Assembly: GCA_027011235.1 (NCBI GenBank)
Contig: JALVAI010000246.1
Location: 1 to 8,236, forward strand
DNA: 8,236 bases
DNA from: Desulfobulbaceae bacterium
GTDB lineage: Bacteria > Desulfobacterota > Desulfobulbia > Desulfobulbales > Desulfobulbaceae
Direction: 5' to 3'
The translations under genes were made by a program, and so were the position numbers. The notes beneath the pieces were generated by a model. That model did no database searches and had not been told where the DNA came from. It worked only from the letters and a program-made list of their open reading frames with translations. The stretch's first letter is position 1. The number at the start of each line of letters is the position of its first letter. Shown here piece after piece: positions 1 to 8,217 of the stretch.

Positions 1-1427
1 TGTTCATACAGGGCCAGCAGAGCACCCATGGTGGACGGGGTCAATCGATCTGCAAGAAGGACCAGGCTGGGACGGTTACCTGGAAAATATTTATTGGGGT
101 TATCATGGTCTCTTCCCCGGGCCATGGCCAACGACTGGGCCAACATGTTGGCCACCAGTTTCTGCTGGCTTGTCGTGCCCTGAACCCTGAAATCCCGATC
201 ATACTGGCTATGGCGGAAACCGATAAACTCCACCGGCACGATCTCGGTGCCCTGGTGCAGCAGCTGATAAAAGGCGTGCTGGCCGTTGGTACCCGGCTCT
301 CCCCAGACCACGGGCCCGGTCTGCCAACGAACCGGACCGCCCAGCCGGGTGACGGACTTGCCGTTACTCTCCATATCACATTGCTGGAGATGGGCAGGAA
401 AACGCACAAGGGCCTGGCTGTACGGCAGGACGGCATGGGTGGGGAACCCCAGAAAGTTATGGTTCCAGATACCGATCATGGCCATCAGGAGTGGAATATT
501 TTGTCGAATATTTTTTTCTTCGGCCGCCCTGTCCATGGCATGCGCTCCGGACAAAACCTCCAGGGCGCAGTCATAACCAAGCAAAAATCCCAGGGTGACC
601 ATCCCCACCATGGAAGTCGCCGAATATCTGCCGCCGATATAGTCATACATATGGAAGGTGGCAAGATACCGGGCCGGATCATCCATGGGACTGGACTTAC
701 CGGTAACGGCGACAAGATGACGGGTCGGGTCAAGTCCGGCCCGGGCAAAGGTCTCCCGGACCAGACGTTCATTGGTCACGGTTTCCAGGGTGGTGCCGCT
801 TTTGGATACCACATTGACCAGGGTTCGGGAGAGGTCAACCCCGGCCAGCACCCGGGCGGCATCATCGGGATCAACATTGCTGATGAAATCAACCCGATGA
901 TCCGGGCGGCCCCAGGCGGCAAGAGCCAGACAGAGGGCGCGGGGGCCAAGGTCGGAGCCGCCGATGCCCACCTGGACCATGGTGGTAAAGGGCTCACCGG
1001 CCTGATTGACGATGCGACTGGACTCAAGGTCTTTTAGAAATGCGCGCAGACGGGCCAGCTGTTTTTTGGCCTGCTCTACCGATGGCGGATGGTCGGGATT
1101 ATCTCGAAAAACATCCCTGCTGCTGGTATGCAGAACCTGCCGATTTTCGGAAGGAAAACCCTCGATCCGGTTCAGCACCGCTCCCTGTTTCATGGCCAGG
1201 AACTTTTCCACCAGTTCGGCCTCATCGGCAAGTTCCTGCAGGGCGGTCAATACCGCATCATCGAGACGCTGGCACGCGTACAGCAGATCAAAACCACAGC
1301 TTGACAGATGATATTTGGCAAAACGATGGCCGGAAAGAAGGGCCGGCTCTGTCAAATCACAGGGTGACTGGGCATAATGCTGCAGTTTACCGACAGCGGC
1401 CAACTCTGAAAAATCGAGAAATTCCAT
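1..1427 (-). CDS. pgi: Glucose-6-phosphate isomerase, 3'-truncated by window edge
   Basis: Cytoplasmic enzyme that interconverts glucose 6-phosphate and fructose 6-phosphate. Reading the minus strand from the ATG at 1427 gives 475 complete codons, still open at base 1. The family is usually about 550 residues, so roughly the last 60 to 80 are off-window. Visible family motifs are GIGGSDLG (about residues 154-161) and SKSGTTLET (208-216), both sugar-phosphate binding; YIGGRYS (263-269), the first PGI signature; DMESNGK with the catalytic Glu at 353; and GTNGQHAFYQL with the catalytic His at 384. The Glu-to-His spacing of 31 matches the known enzymes. The catalytic Lys and the second signature (FDQxGVE) fall beyond the edge. 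The last residues read GALLALYE, as expected for the C-terminal third. A purine-rich stretch (AGGGGGAG) sits just before the ATG. The gene begins 28 bases after rpe, so the two are probably co-transcribed. Confidence 0.97.
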   Translation of the reverse strand, partial: MEFLDFSELAAVGKLQHYAQSPCDLTEPALLSGHRFAKYHLSSCGFDLLYACQRLDDAVLTALQELADEAELVEKFLAMKQGAVLNRIEGFPSENRQVLHTSSRDVFRDNPDHPPSVEQAKKQLARLRAFLKDLESSRIVNQAGEPFTTMVQVGIGGSDLGPRALCLALAAWGRPDHRVDFISNVDPDDAARVLAGVDLSRTLVNVVSKSGTTLETVTNERLVRETFARAGLDPTRHLVAVTGKSSPMDDPARYLATFHMYDYIGGRYSATSMVGMVTLGFLLGYDCALEVLSGAHAMDRAAEEKNIRQNIPLLMAMIGIWNHNFLGFPTHAVLPYSQALVRFPAHLQQCDMESNGKSVTRLGGPVRWQTGPVVWGEPGTNGQHAFYQLLHQGTEIVPVEFIGFRHSQYDRDFRVQGTTSQQKLVANMLAQSLAMARGRDHDNPNKYFPGNRPSLVLLADRLTPSTMGALLALYE

Positions 1428-1455
1428 ATCTCCCCCTGTGTGTGAAAAATTTTAG

Positions 1456-2127
1456 TCAGTCGGTAGCAAAGCCCCCCAGCCGCTTCAACTCAGCTATTGC
1501 CGCCCCGTAATCATCCCGTCCATAGACCGCCGAACCGGCGACAAAGATATTTGCCCCGGCCTCGGCCACTGCAGCAATGGTTTTCGGGCTGATGCCGCCA
1601 TCGATTTCAATGCCGGCACCGGGATTGACCCGGTCGAGCATGGTCCGCAGTTTGCGTATTTTTTCCAGGGTTGACGAAATAAACGACTGGCCGCCAAAAC
1701 CGGGATTGACACTCATCAGCATGACAAGATCCACATCCTCAAGGATATACTCCAGGGTGGAAAGGGAGGTTGCCGGATTGAGGACCGCCCCTGCCTTTTT
1801 TCCCAGGTCCCGGATATGATGGATTGTCCGGTGCAGATGAGTACAGGCCTCGACATGGACGGTTATCCAGTCGGCCCCGGCATCGGCAAAGTCCTGCAGA
1901 TAGCGGTCGGGCTCGGTAATCATCAGGTGGACATCAACCGGGAGGTCCGTGACCTGGCGCACAGCCCGCACAACCAGCGGACCGATGGTGATATTGGGGA
2001 CAAAATGACCATCCATGACATCAACATGGATAACCTCGGCCCCTGCCTGCCGGACAGCTTCAATCTCCCGGCCAAGACGGGAAAAATCCGCCGAGAGAAT
2101 AGACGGGGCGATCATCATTGATTTCAT
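1456..2127 (-). CDS. rpe: Ribulose-phosphate 3-epimerase
   Basis: Interconverts ribulose 5-phosphate and xylulose 5-phosphate in the pentose phosphate pathway. The 223-residue TIM-barrel protein is full length for the family. Near the N-terminus it has APSILSADF (7-15). HVDVMDGHFVPN (34-45) supplies the metal ligand His34 and catalytic/metal Asp36. DVHLMI (65-70) supplies His67. MSVNPGFGGQSF (138-149) forms the phosphate-side loop, and EIDGGI (174-179) carries the second catalytic Asp at 176. All metal and acid-base residues expected for the family are present. The ATG at 2127 is preceded by AGGA at normal spacing. A second ATG three codons later is possible but less well placed. The gene lies 100 bases after dprA and 28 bases before pgi, so the sugar-phosphate genes form a tight pair at the end of the cluster. 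Confidence 0.97.
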   Translation of the reverse strand: MKSMMIAPSILSADFSRLGREIEAVRQAGAEVIHVDVMDGHFVPNITIGPLVVRAVRQVTDLPVDVHLMITEPDRYLQDFADAGADWITVHVEACTHLHRTIHHIRDLGKKAGAVLNPATSLSTLEYILEDVDLVMLMSVNPGFGGQSFISSTLEKIRKLRTMLDRVNPGAGIEIDGGISPKTIAAVAEAGANIFVAGSAVYGRDDYGAAIAELKRLGGFATD

Positions 2128-2160
2128 ACTGTTTCCTGTTCACTGGTAATAAAAGGATGG

Positions 2161-2177
2161 AGAATAACCGTCATTCT
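2161..2177. repeat. 17-bp dyad upstream of rpe
   Basis: The plus strand reads AGAATAACCGTCATTCT. Its halves are complementary at seven of eight paired positions around a single central base (the exception would be a G-U pair in RNA). It lies 34 bases upstream of the rpe start, in the 100-base dprA-rpe gap. The shape suits a dimeric-regulator operator, but a chance match or a small hairpin is equally possible. No T-run follows it, so it does not look like a terminator. Confidence 0.3.
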
Positions 2178-2227
2178 ACCGCGCCCGGCCGGGATGCACA
2201 AGATATTCTCACAGCCCAGGCCCTGGT

Positions 2228-3352
2228 TTACGTCAGCATGACCCTTTCATAGAGCTGGCCCGGTCGCTGTCGTACCAGACCCTGAAGCTCAAGTTGCAGC
2301 AACAGATCAAGCACCCTGGGCATATCAAGTCCACTTACCCGCATTATCGTATCTATATCAACCGGATAGACATCAAGACAGTCCAGGATACGCTGTCCGT
2401 CCCCGGTCGCGGCATCATCCGGCCGAAGCTCAGGGGAAGAATCATTGTCAGTCGGACCGCTGGCCAGGCCCAGCTCGCGGACAATATCATCGGCCGACTG
2501 GACGAGATGGGCACCCTGCTGCAACAGCCGATGGGTGCCCGCACTTTTGGCGGAATCAACCCGGCCCGGCACGGCAAAGACTTCCCGCCCCTGGTCAAGG
2601 GCCAGGCGGGCCGTAATCAGGGAACCGGAGCGAAGAGTGGCTTCAACGACCACGATGCCCTGTACAAGGCCACTGATGATACGATTCCTGGCCGGAAAAC
2701 GAAATCCGTCCGGCCTGGTCCCGCATGGGTATTCACTCAGGAGTACACCCTTATCCCCAATCTCCTGATAGAGTTTTTTATGGACCCGCGGATAGACAAT
2801 GTCAAGGCCGCAGCCGAGCACCCCGGCTGTAAACCCGCCCGCTGACAGGGCACCGCTGTGGGCCGCCCCGTCAATGCCGGCCGCCACTCCGGAAACAACG
2901 GTTATGCCCCGCCGGGCCAGATCACCGGCCAGCCGATACGCGACATCCCGGCCATAGCCCGTTGCCGCCCGTGAACCGACAAGCGCCACCGCCGGATGTT
3001 CAAGGTGGGAGATATCACCCCGGTAGAATAATAAAACGGGAAAATCGGCAAGGGTACATAACCGGGATGGATAATCCGGCCCGTCATGACAGGTGAGGGA
3101 AATGTGATTGCGTTTTAGCAGCTCAAGCTGCTGCCCGGCCCGCTTTTTCGCCGTGGCCAACAGATCCGGATCGGTCAAAATCCGGACAAGTCGGGGACTG
3201 ATATCGGGATCACTGCCGACCTGGCGGGCCAGGGAACAAGGGGTGGAGTATCGACGGGCCAGGCGGCACAGGGTTGCGCTGCCAACTCCCGGCAGCAGGG
3301 AGATGGTCAGCCATTCCAGGGCTGTATCACTGATACCTGCGCCACACGTCAC
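2228..3352 (-). CDS. dprA: DNA-processing protein DprA (Smf)
   Basis: DprA binds incoming single-stranded DNA and loads RecA during natural transformation. The gene is also widespread in bacteria not known to be competent. The 374-residue protein has an N-terminal helix-hairpin-helix-like stretch (LLPGVGSATLCRL, 19-31). The Rossmann-fold core follows, with GSRAATGYG (126-134), SGVAAGID (154-161), GCGLDIVYP (180-188), FPARNRIISGLV (219-230), VVEA (235-238) and SGSLITARLAL with GREVFAVPG (242-263). A winged-helix-like tail (about 318-372) ends the protein, after an acidic linker. The start is GTG: an in-frame TAG lies two codons upstream and no early internal ATG exists. No convincing Shine-Dalgarno precedes it, so initiation may be weak. 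The gene sits 93 bases after rpoD and 100 before rpe. Family assignment is firm; a role in competence here is not shown by the sequence. Confidence 0.96.
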   Translation of the reverse strand: MTCGAGISDTALEWLTISLLPGVGSATLCRLARRYSTPCSLARQVGSDPDISPRLVRILTDPDLLATAKKRAGQQLELLKRNHISLTCHDGPDYPSRLCTLADFPVLLFYRGDISHLEHPAVALVGSRAATGYGRDVAYRLAGDLARRGITVVSGVAAGIDGAAHSGALSAGGFTAGVLGCGLDIVYPRVHKKLYQEIGDKGVLLSEYPCGTRPDGFRFPARNRIISGLVQGIVVVEATLRSGSLITARLALDQGREVFAVPGRVDSAKSAGTHRLLQQGAHLVQSADDIVRELGLASGPTDNDSSPELRPDDAATGDGQRILDCLDVYPVDIDTIMRVSGLDMPRVLDLLLQLELQGLVRQRPGQLYERVMLT

Positions 3353-3390
3353 AGACTAACCCATGAAGTAACAATAGATGATAGGGGACA

Positions 3391-3404
3391 AAACCGGACG
3401 GTTT
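3391..3404. repeat. Short palindrome in rpoD-dprA gap
   Basis: AAACCGGACGGTTT is a 14-base inverted repeat with a two-base centre, in the 93-base gap between rpoD and dprA. On the transcribed minus strand it is followed by only a short T stretch (TTTTG counting the arm), so it is at best a weak terminator or attenuator after rpoD. The rest of the gap holds no ORF or RNA gene that I recognise. Confidence 0.25.
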
Positions 3405-3445
3405 ACCCTGGAGCGGAATTATTGCATAACTCGACCTGTAATCAG

Positions 3446-5047
<1,602 letters not shown>

Positions 5048-5324
5048 CACCTTCTCTCGGAAACACTCCTCTCCCAAAAAGCCGACCTAACCGGATCAAC
5101 GCCACCCGCCCACGCCCCGTGCTGACGAACACGTGTCAAGCGATGCGGGTGCAATTCCCAATCCGACAACCAGTCGTCCCGGGGCAATCAGCCATATATA
5201 TTACCTCGGGGACAGCCGTTATGAAAAGAACTTATAACCAGTTGTAATACAAGAGAAAAATTGCATTCTCATCACCGACCGCTTTCCTTCCGCCACTGAG
5301 TACAGTTTTGTAATGTACCAGTAT
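5048..5324 (-). promoter_or_regulatory. dnaG-rpoD intergenic / rpoD leader region
   Basis: This 277-base gap is unusually long for a co-transcribed dnaG-rpoD pair and probably carries an rpoD promoter. On the minus strand there is a TATAAG hexamer (plus-strand 5231-5236) inside an AT-rich stretch, but the best -35 at 17-base spacing (TTTTCT) is poor. Downstream, GTCCCCGAGG (5213-5204) can pair with CCCCGGGAC (5184-5176), with one bulge and one mismatch, to form a GC-rich hairpin in the rpoD leader. It has no T-run. No coding sequence with family features is visible. A control function is inferred from position. Confidence 0.3.
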
Positions 5325-7142
5325 TTACTCATTTTTCAACAAGTTATCACAAAATCCGGTTCTTTTTCTTCCGCATTCCTGTTTTCTGCGCAACAGCTCC
5401 ATCATCTTCTCCCGGTCACCGGCCTCCTGGGCCTCCCTGATCCGCCGTAGCAGTTCAGCCTCTTCCCGGACCCTCTGTTCTTCCCGCAGCCAGGATTTCA
5501 GTTCATTACACATATCATCCAGACATCTTTCATCACCGGTTGTCCCGTTCCCGGCCTCGAAAAAAAGCCTGGCCGTGTATCTCCGGGCCTCGCCCTCGGG
5601 CAGGGAGGAAAATATCCGCTCCGGCGTGCAATCACCCTGCTGCCGCAATTCTTTGAGAAATTGTATGAATTCCTTCAGAATCTGGTCATCAGCCACATCT
5701 TCCAGTCCAGCGGCCAGCAGGTCATCAAAGTATTCCGGATAGAGCAGCAAAAAATCAACAACCTGTCGATAGCGGCGGGGCAACTGGTCAAAACGCGCCC
5801 ATTCTCCGGCCGCCTCCTTCCGGACAGCCCTTGAATCAACCCGTACGGGAGAAGCTGACATCCGCTCCGGGGAGACCCCCAGTTTTTCACTGAAATGGGC
5901 GATCATCAAGGCCCGCTGGTCACTGTCTCCCACGGCCAGCAGCGGTTGCAGCTCGGCGATGATCCGGTTCTTGCCGTCAAGGGTCAGGCCGTGGCGGCGC
6001 ACCAGGGCCTCAAAGACAAATTCGGGCAGGGGGGCGGCCTGGGCGACCAGGTCCTGAACCGCTGCCGCTCCCTGTTCCCGGACCATGCTGTCCGGATCCT
6101 GCCCATCGGGCAGCAGGGCCACCCGTGCCTCCACCCGCTCGGCAAGAAAAAACGGCACGGAACGCATGGCCGCCTTGAAGCCGGCGGCATCGCCATCAAA
6201 GAGCAACACAACCTGGTCACAGTAGCCGCGCAGGGAACGGACATGGGGCCTGGTCAGCGAGGTGCCCAGCGGCGCGACCACGTTCTCTATTCCATGTACG
6301 GCCAGTGACAGCAGATCGAAATTTCCCTCGACCACCAGGGCCCGGCGCTGGTTGCGAATGGCCTCCCGGTGCTGATAGAGCCCGAAGAGCAGGCGGCCCT
6401 TGTCAAAAATGGCACTTTCCGGCGAATTCATGTATTTCGGCCCCCCTTCCCCAAGGATGCGGCCGCCAAAGGCAACCACCCGGCCGCCCATGTCATAGAT
6501 GGGAAAGAGTACCCGGTCGCGGAAGCGGTCATAATAGCCGCCCCGTTCTTTTTTGACCGCCAGACCGGCCCGTTCGATATCAGCGGCGCTATGGCCGTTC
6601 TTCTGCAGAAGAGAGGTGATAAAATTCCAGCCGCCCTGGTCCGGTCCCGGCGCATAGCCGAGACGATAGCGGGCCGCAAATTCATCGGGAATACCGCGCC
6701 CGGCGAGATACGAGCGGGCGGTCGCTGCGGCGGGAGATTGCTGCAGATTCCGCTCATAAAGCGTGGCTGCAGCCTCATTGACGGCATACAGCCGGTCCCG
6801 CCGCCTGAGCTGCCGCTGCTCCGCCGGGGACAGCGTTCGCTCCGGCAGGTCAATTCCGGCGCGGGTGGCAAGCTCCTTCAGGGCCTCGGGAAATCCGAGC
6901 CGATGGTACTTCATCATAAAGGTAAAGACATCACCCGACTCGCCACAGCCGAAACAGTGAAAAAACTGACGCGAGGGATTGACCGAAAAAGACGGGGTCT
7001 TTTCCGCATGAAAGGGACAAAGGCCGACATAGTTTGCCCCCGCCTTTTTCAACTCAATGCTTTCACCGATGAGACGGACGATATCCGTACTCTCGCGCAC
7101 CCTGTTCTTGATCTCGTTCTGCTGTCGAAAGGAGGGATTCAT
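5325..7142 (-). CDS. dnaG: DNA primase
   Basis: Synthesises RNA primers at the replication fork in association with DnaB helicase. The 605-residue protein is a normal length. It has an N-terminal zinc ribbon with ligands Cys42, His45, Cys63 and Cys66 (CPFH and CFGC), followed by SGDVFTF. The RNA polymerase core domain has the basic motif YDRFRDRVLFPIYD (204-217) and VVAFGGR (222-228). TOPRIM metal-binding acids are Glu272 in VVEGNFDLL and Asp316/Asp318 in FDGDAAG. LGTSLT (292-297) and LPDGQDPDS (344-352) are also standard. The C-terminal third (about 440-605) is charged and helical, as expected for the helicase-binding domain, and is poorly conserved. The usual EGYxD Tyr is Asn here. The ATG at 7142 has GGAG nine bases upstream, and the next upstream ATG is out of frame. 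It is the first gene of the minus-strand cluster and diverges from an unknown gene. Confidence 0.97.
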   Translation of the reverse strand: MNPSFRQQNEIKNRVRESTDIVRLIGESIELKKAGANYVGLCPFHAEKTPSFSVNPSRQFFHCFGCGESGDVFTFMMKYHRLGFPEALKELATRAGIDLPERTLSPAEQRQLRRRDRLYAVNEAAATLYERNLQQSPAAATARSYLAGRGIPDEFAARYRLGYAPGPDQGGWNFITSLLQKNGHSAADIERAGLAVKKERGGYYDRFRDRVLFPIYDMGGRVVAFGGRILGEGGPKYMNSPESAIFDKGRLLFGLYQHREAIRNQRRALVVEGNFDLLSLAVHGIENVVAPLGTSLTRPHVRSLRGYCDQVVLLFDGDAAGFKAAMRSVPFFLAERVEARVALLPDGQDPDSMVREQGAAAVQDLVAQAAPLPEFVFEALVRRHGLTLDGKNRIIAELQPLLAVGDSDQRALMIAHFSEKLGVSPERMSASPVRVDSRAVRKEAAGEWARFDQLPRRYRQVVDFLLLYPEYFDDLLAAGLEDVADDQILKEFIQFLKELRQQGDCTPERIFSSLPEGEARRYTARLFFEAGNGTTGDERCLDDMCNELKSWLREEQRVREEAELLRRIREAQEAGDREKMMELLRRKQECGRKRTGFCDNLLKNE

Positions 7143-7303
7143 ACCCTGCCGCTCCGATCATCACCTTTAAGAAAATGTTGCTGCGCCGGAAATATCATCG
7201 ACAATTCACCTGAGGTTAATTACTGTTTAAAGAAATGAAAGGCCACGGGGAAACGGGCGAAAACGCTTTCAGTAGACAAGCCCATAAGAATCAAGGAGGT
7301 ACC
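7143..7303. promoter_or_regulatory. Divergent promoter region of dnaG and unknown gene
   Basis: These 161 bases separate two divergently transcribed genes and so should hold both promoters. For dnaG, the minus strand offers TTAACC (plus 7219-7214), a 17-base spacer, then GATATT (7196-7191), each matching four of six consensus positions. The start would lie roughly 45 bases upstream of the dnaG ATG. For the plus-strand gene I see no hexamer pair better than chance. The region is more AT-rich than the flanking genes. The function is inferred from the gene arrangement. Confidence 0.35.
7293..7300 (+). promoter_or_regulatory. Strong Shine-Dalgarno of the unknown gene
   Basis: AAGGAGGT is a full-length match to the anti-Shine-Dalgarno sequence and lies three bases before the ATG at 7304. 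It decides the start of the downstream gene: an in-frame ATG at 7235 has no comparable site. It suggests efficient translation. Confidence 0.85.
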
Positions 7304-8032
7304 ATGGCGCCGGATATCGACAAAGTGCTCTCATATGAGATCAAAAAGGAGATTGCCGACCGGTATTTCGGCTTTCGCAAACTCATCGAAGAAGACATCA
7401 AGGAATATGACAACCTGGTTATTACCGCTTTCAGGAGACTTGAGCAAAAAATAGGCTTTGATCTTGTCCGGCTGTATATTCTACTGAAGAACGAGCAGGT
7501 TATCCATGACTTTTTTCAGGTGGCCGGTCTGGACGAACGACTTTTCTACGATCCCTACCTGGCGGAATCCCCGACCATCAAAAAACGTGTTTTTGCCGGC
7601 ATGCAGCCCCATGGACTGACCCGGAAAAGCCGTTTTCGCAACCTGGTTGTCGACACCTACAACGCCCTTGTTGACCATCTTAAACAATACAAAGAAAATC
7701 TGAAGGAACTCAGGGAGGAACAGGAGACCATTGCCGAGGAGATCAACATTTTCTATCAGAAAAACGACCTCAGCACCATCATGGGCTTTCTGCGCGGGCT
7801 CGGCGGCACGGACTCCTACAAGTCAGGGGCCATGGAAGGCGGCCTGACACCGCATACCGGACAGGAGCTGGAAAAAAAGATGCGGGTCACTGCGCCGCCG
7901 CCGGTGGAAGAGCTCCTGCCGGTCCTGCCGGATATTCGCCCTTACAAGGAAATAAAGCACGAACTGGACCCGATCATCGACCGTGCCTACCGGCTGCAGG
8001 GCGAGCCGGAAATGCGAAATTTCGTTTTTTGA
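7304..8032 (+). CDS. Conserved-looking hypothetical helical protein
   Basis: I do not recognise the family. From the ATG chosen by its AAGGAGGT site, the product is 242 residues. It has no signal peptide or membrane segment, so it is likely cytoplasmic. Residues 1-160 read as mostly alpha-helical and charged, with a probable coiled coil at about 115-150 (LKQYKENLKELREEQETIAEE is its densest part). A Gly-rich hinge (GFLRGLGGTD, 161-170) follows, then a linker and a Pro-rich stretch (APPPVEELLPVLPD, 197-210). It ends in a short conserved-looking tail (NFVF). No metal-binding cysteines, nucleotide-binding loop or catalytic motif is evident. The codon and base usage look native, which argues for a real resident gene. 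It is divergent from dnaG and followed by a palindromic repeat that could end its transcript. A structural, adaptor or DNA-metabolism role would be speculation. The in-frame ATG at 7235 would add 23 low-complexity residues and is less likely. Confidence 0.85.
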   Translation: MAPDIDKVLSYEIKKEIADRYFGFRKLIEEDIKEYDNLVITAFRRLEQKIGFDLVRLYILLKNEQVIHDFFQVAGLDERLFYDPYLAESPTIKKRVFAGMQPHGLTRKSRFRNLVVDTYNALVDHLKQYKENLKELREEQETIAEEINIFYQKNDLSTIMGFLRGLGGTDSYKSGAMEGGLTPHTGQELEKKMRVTAPPPVEELLPVLPDIRPYKEIKHELDPIIDRAYRLQGEPEMRNFVF

Positions 8033-8061
8033 TGAACTCGTAAAAAGTACAGACAATGCTT

Positions 8062-8195
8062 AAAGATGGCTAAGTAAAAACACAGATATACAAGGAGTAG
8101 TGTTCTGTGGCGGGTCTTGACTATACATGTAGTATGTCGAGAATAGCCACAGGACACACGACGCAGTAGATCGAAGTTTTTACGACGCCATCTTT
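8062..8195. repeat. 134-bp imperfect palindromic element
   Basis: Four pairs of complementary blocks share exactly one centre (between 8128 and 8129). AAAGATGGC at 8062-8070 pairs with 8187-8195, and GTAAAAAC at 8074-8081 with 8176-8183. TGTTCTGTGGC at 8101-8111 pairs with 8146-8156 (one G-U), and TCTTGAC at 8115-8121 with 8136-8142 (one G-U). ATAC/GTAT then closes a five-base loop with one bulged base. The gaps between blocks are of equal length on both arms. The segments 8082-8100 and 8157-8175 are equal in length but only about 40 percent complementary. No ORF fits inside. Common register and conserved ends resemble a dispersed palindromic repeat or a MITE-like element. I recall motifs like GATGGC..CGTAAAAA as frequent in Desulfobacterota intergenic DNA, which I cannot verify here. 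Confidence 0.85.
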
Positions 8196-8217
8196 TTTAA
8201 TTTTTTTTATTTTTTTA
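8101..8217 (+). terminator. Possible terminator after the unknown gene
   Basis: For plus-strand transcripts the palindrome forms a long stem, and its outermost arm (GCCATC) runs straight into a T-rich tract (8193-8217) that is almost pure T apart from three A's. A hairpin followed by a U-run is the layout of an intrinsic terminator, 60 to 160 bases after the stop at 8032. The stem is much longer and more interrupted than usual, so termination may be incidental to the repeat. The remaining bases to 8236 show no recognisable feature. Confidence 0.45.

Noticed and set aside
144..170. Apparent loss of the paired His found in many Pgi proteins near the LANF motif (here TSQQKLVAN)
   Set aside because: I first took this for the catalytic His. 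Counting back from the C-terminus of the known human enzyme shows the catalytic His is the one in NGQHAFY, which is present here at residue 384.
105..1037. Long plus-strand ORF of 310 codons opposite pgi
   Set aside because: The minus strand encodes an unmistakable Pgi through the same bases. The plus-strand translation is Gly/His-rich with no family features, as expected of an antisense shadow in GC-rich DNA.
2294..2845. Plus-strand ORF of 183 codons opposite dprA
   Set aside because: It is antisense to fully conserved DprA motifs and has no ribosome binding site or recognisable domain.
5129..5134. TTGACA-like -35 (minus strand) upstream of rpoD
   Set aside because: The minus strand has TTGACA here, but at 16 to 18 bases spacing only GC-rich sequence follows, with no -10 element.
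5295..5322. Hairpin just after the dnaG stop (ACTG..TACA / TGTA..CAGT)
   Set aside because: Two four-base stems with an asymmetric internal loop and no T-run; too weak to call a terminator.
7205..7231. Possible plus-strand promoter TTCACC / TTTAAA
   Set aside because: The hexamers match four of six positions but the spacer is 15 bases; not distinguishable from chance.
6369..7238. Plus-strand ORF of 289 codons opposite dnaG
   Set aside because: It covers the zinc-ribbon and core domains of DnaG on the other strand, with no motif or start signal of its own.
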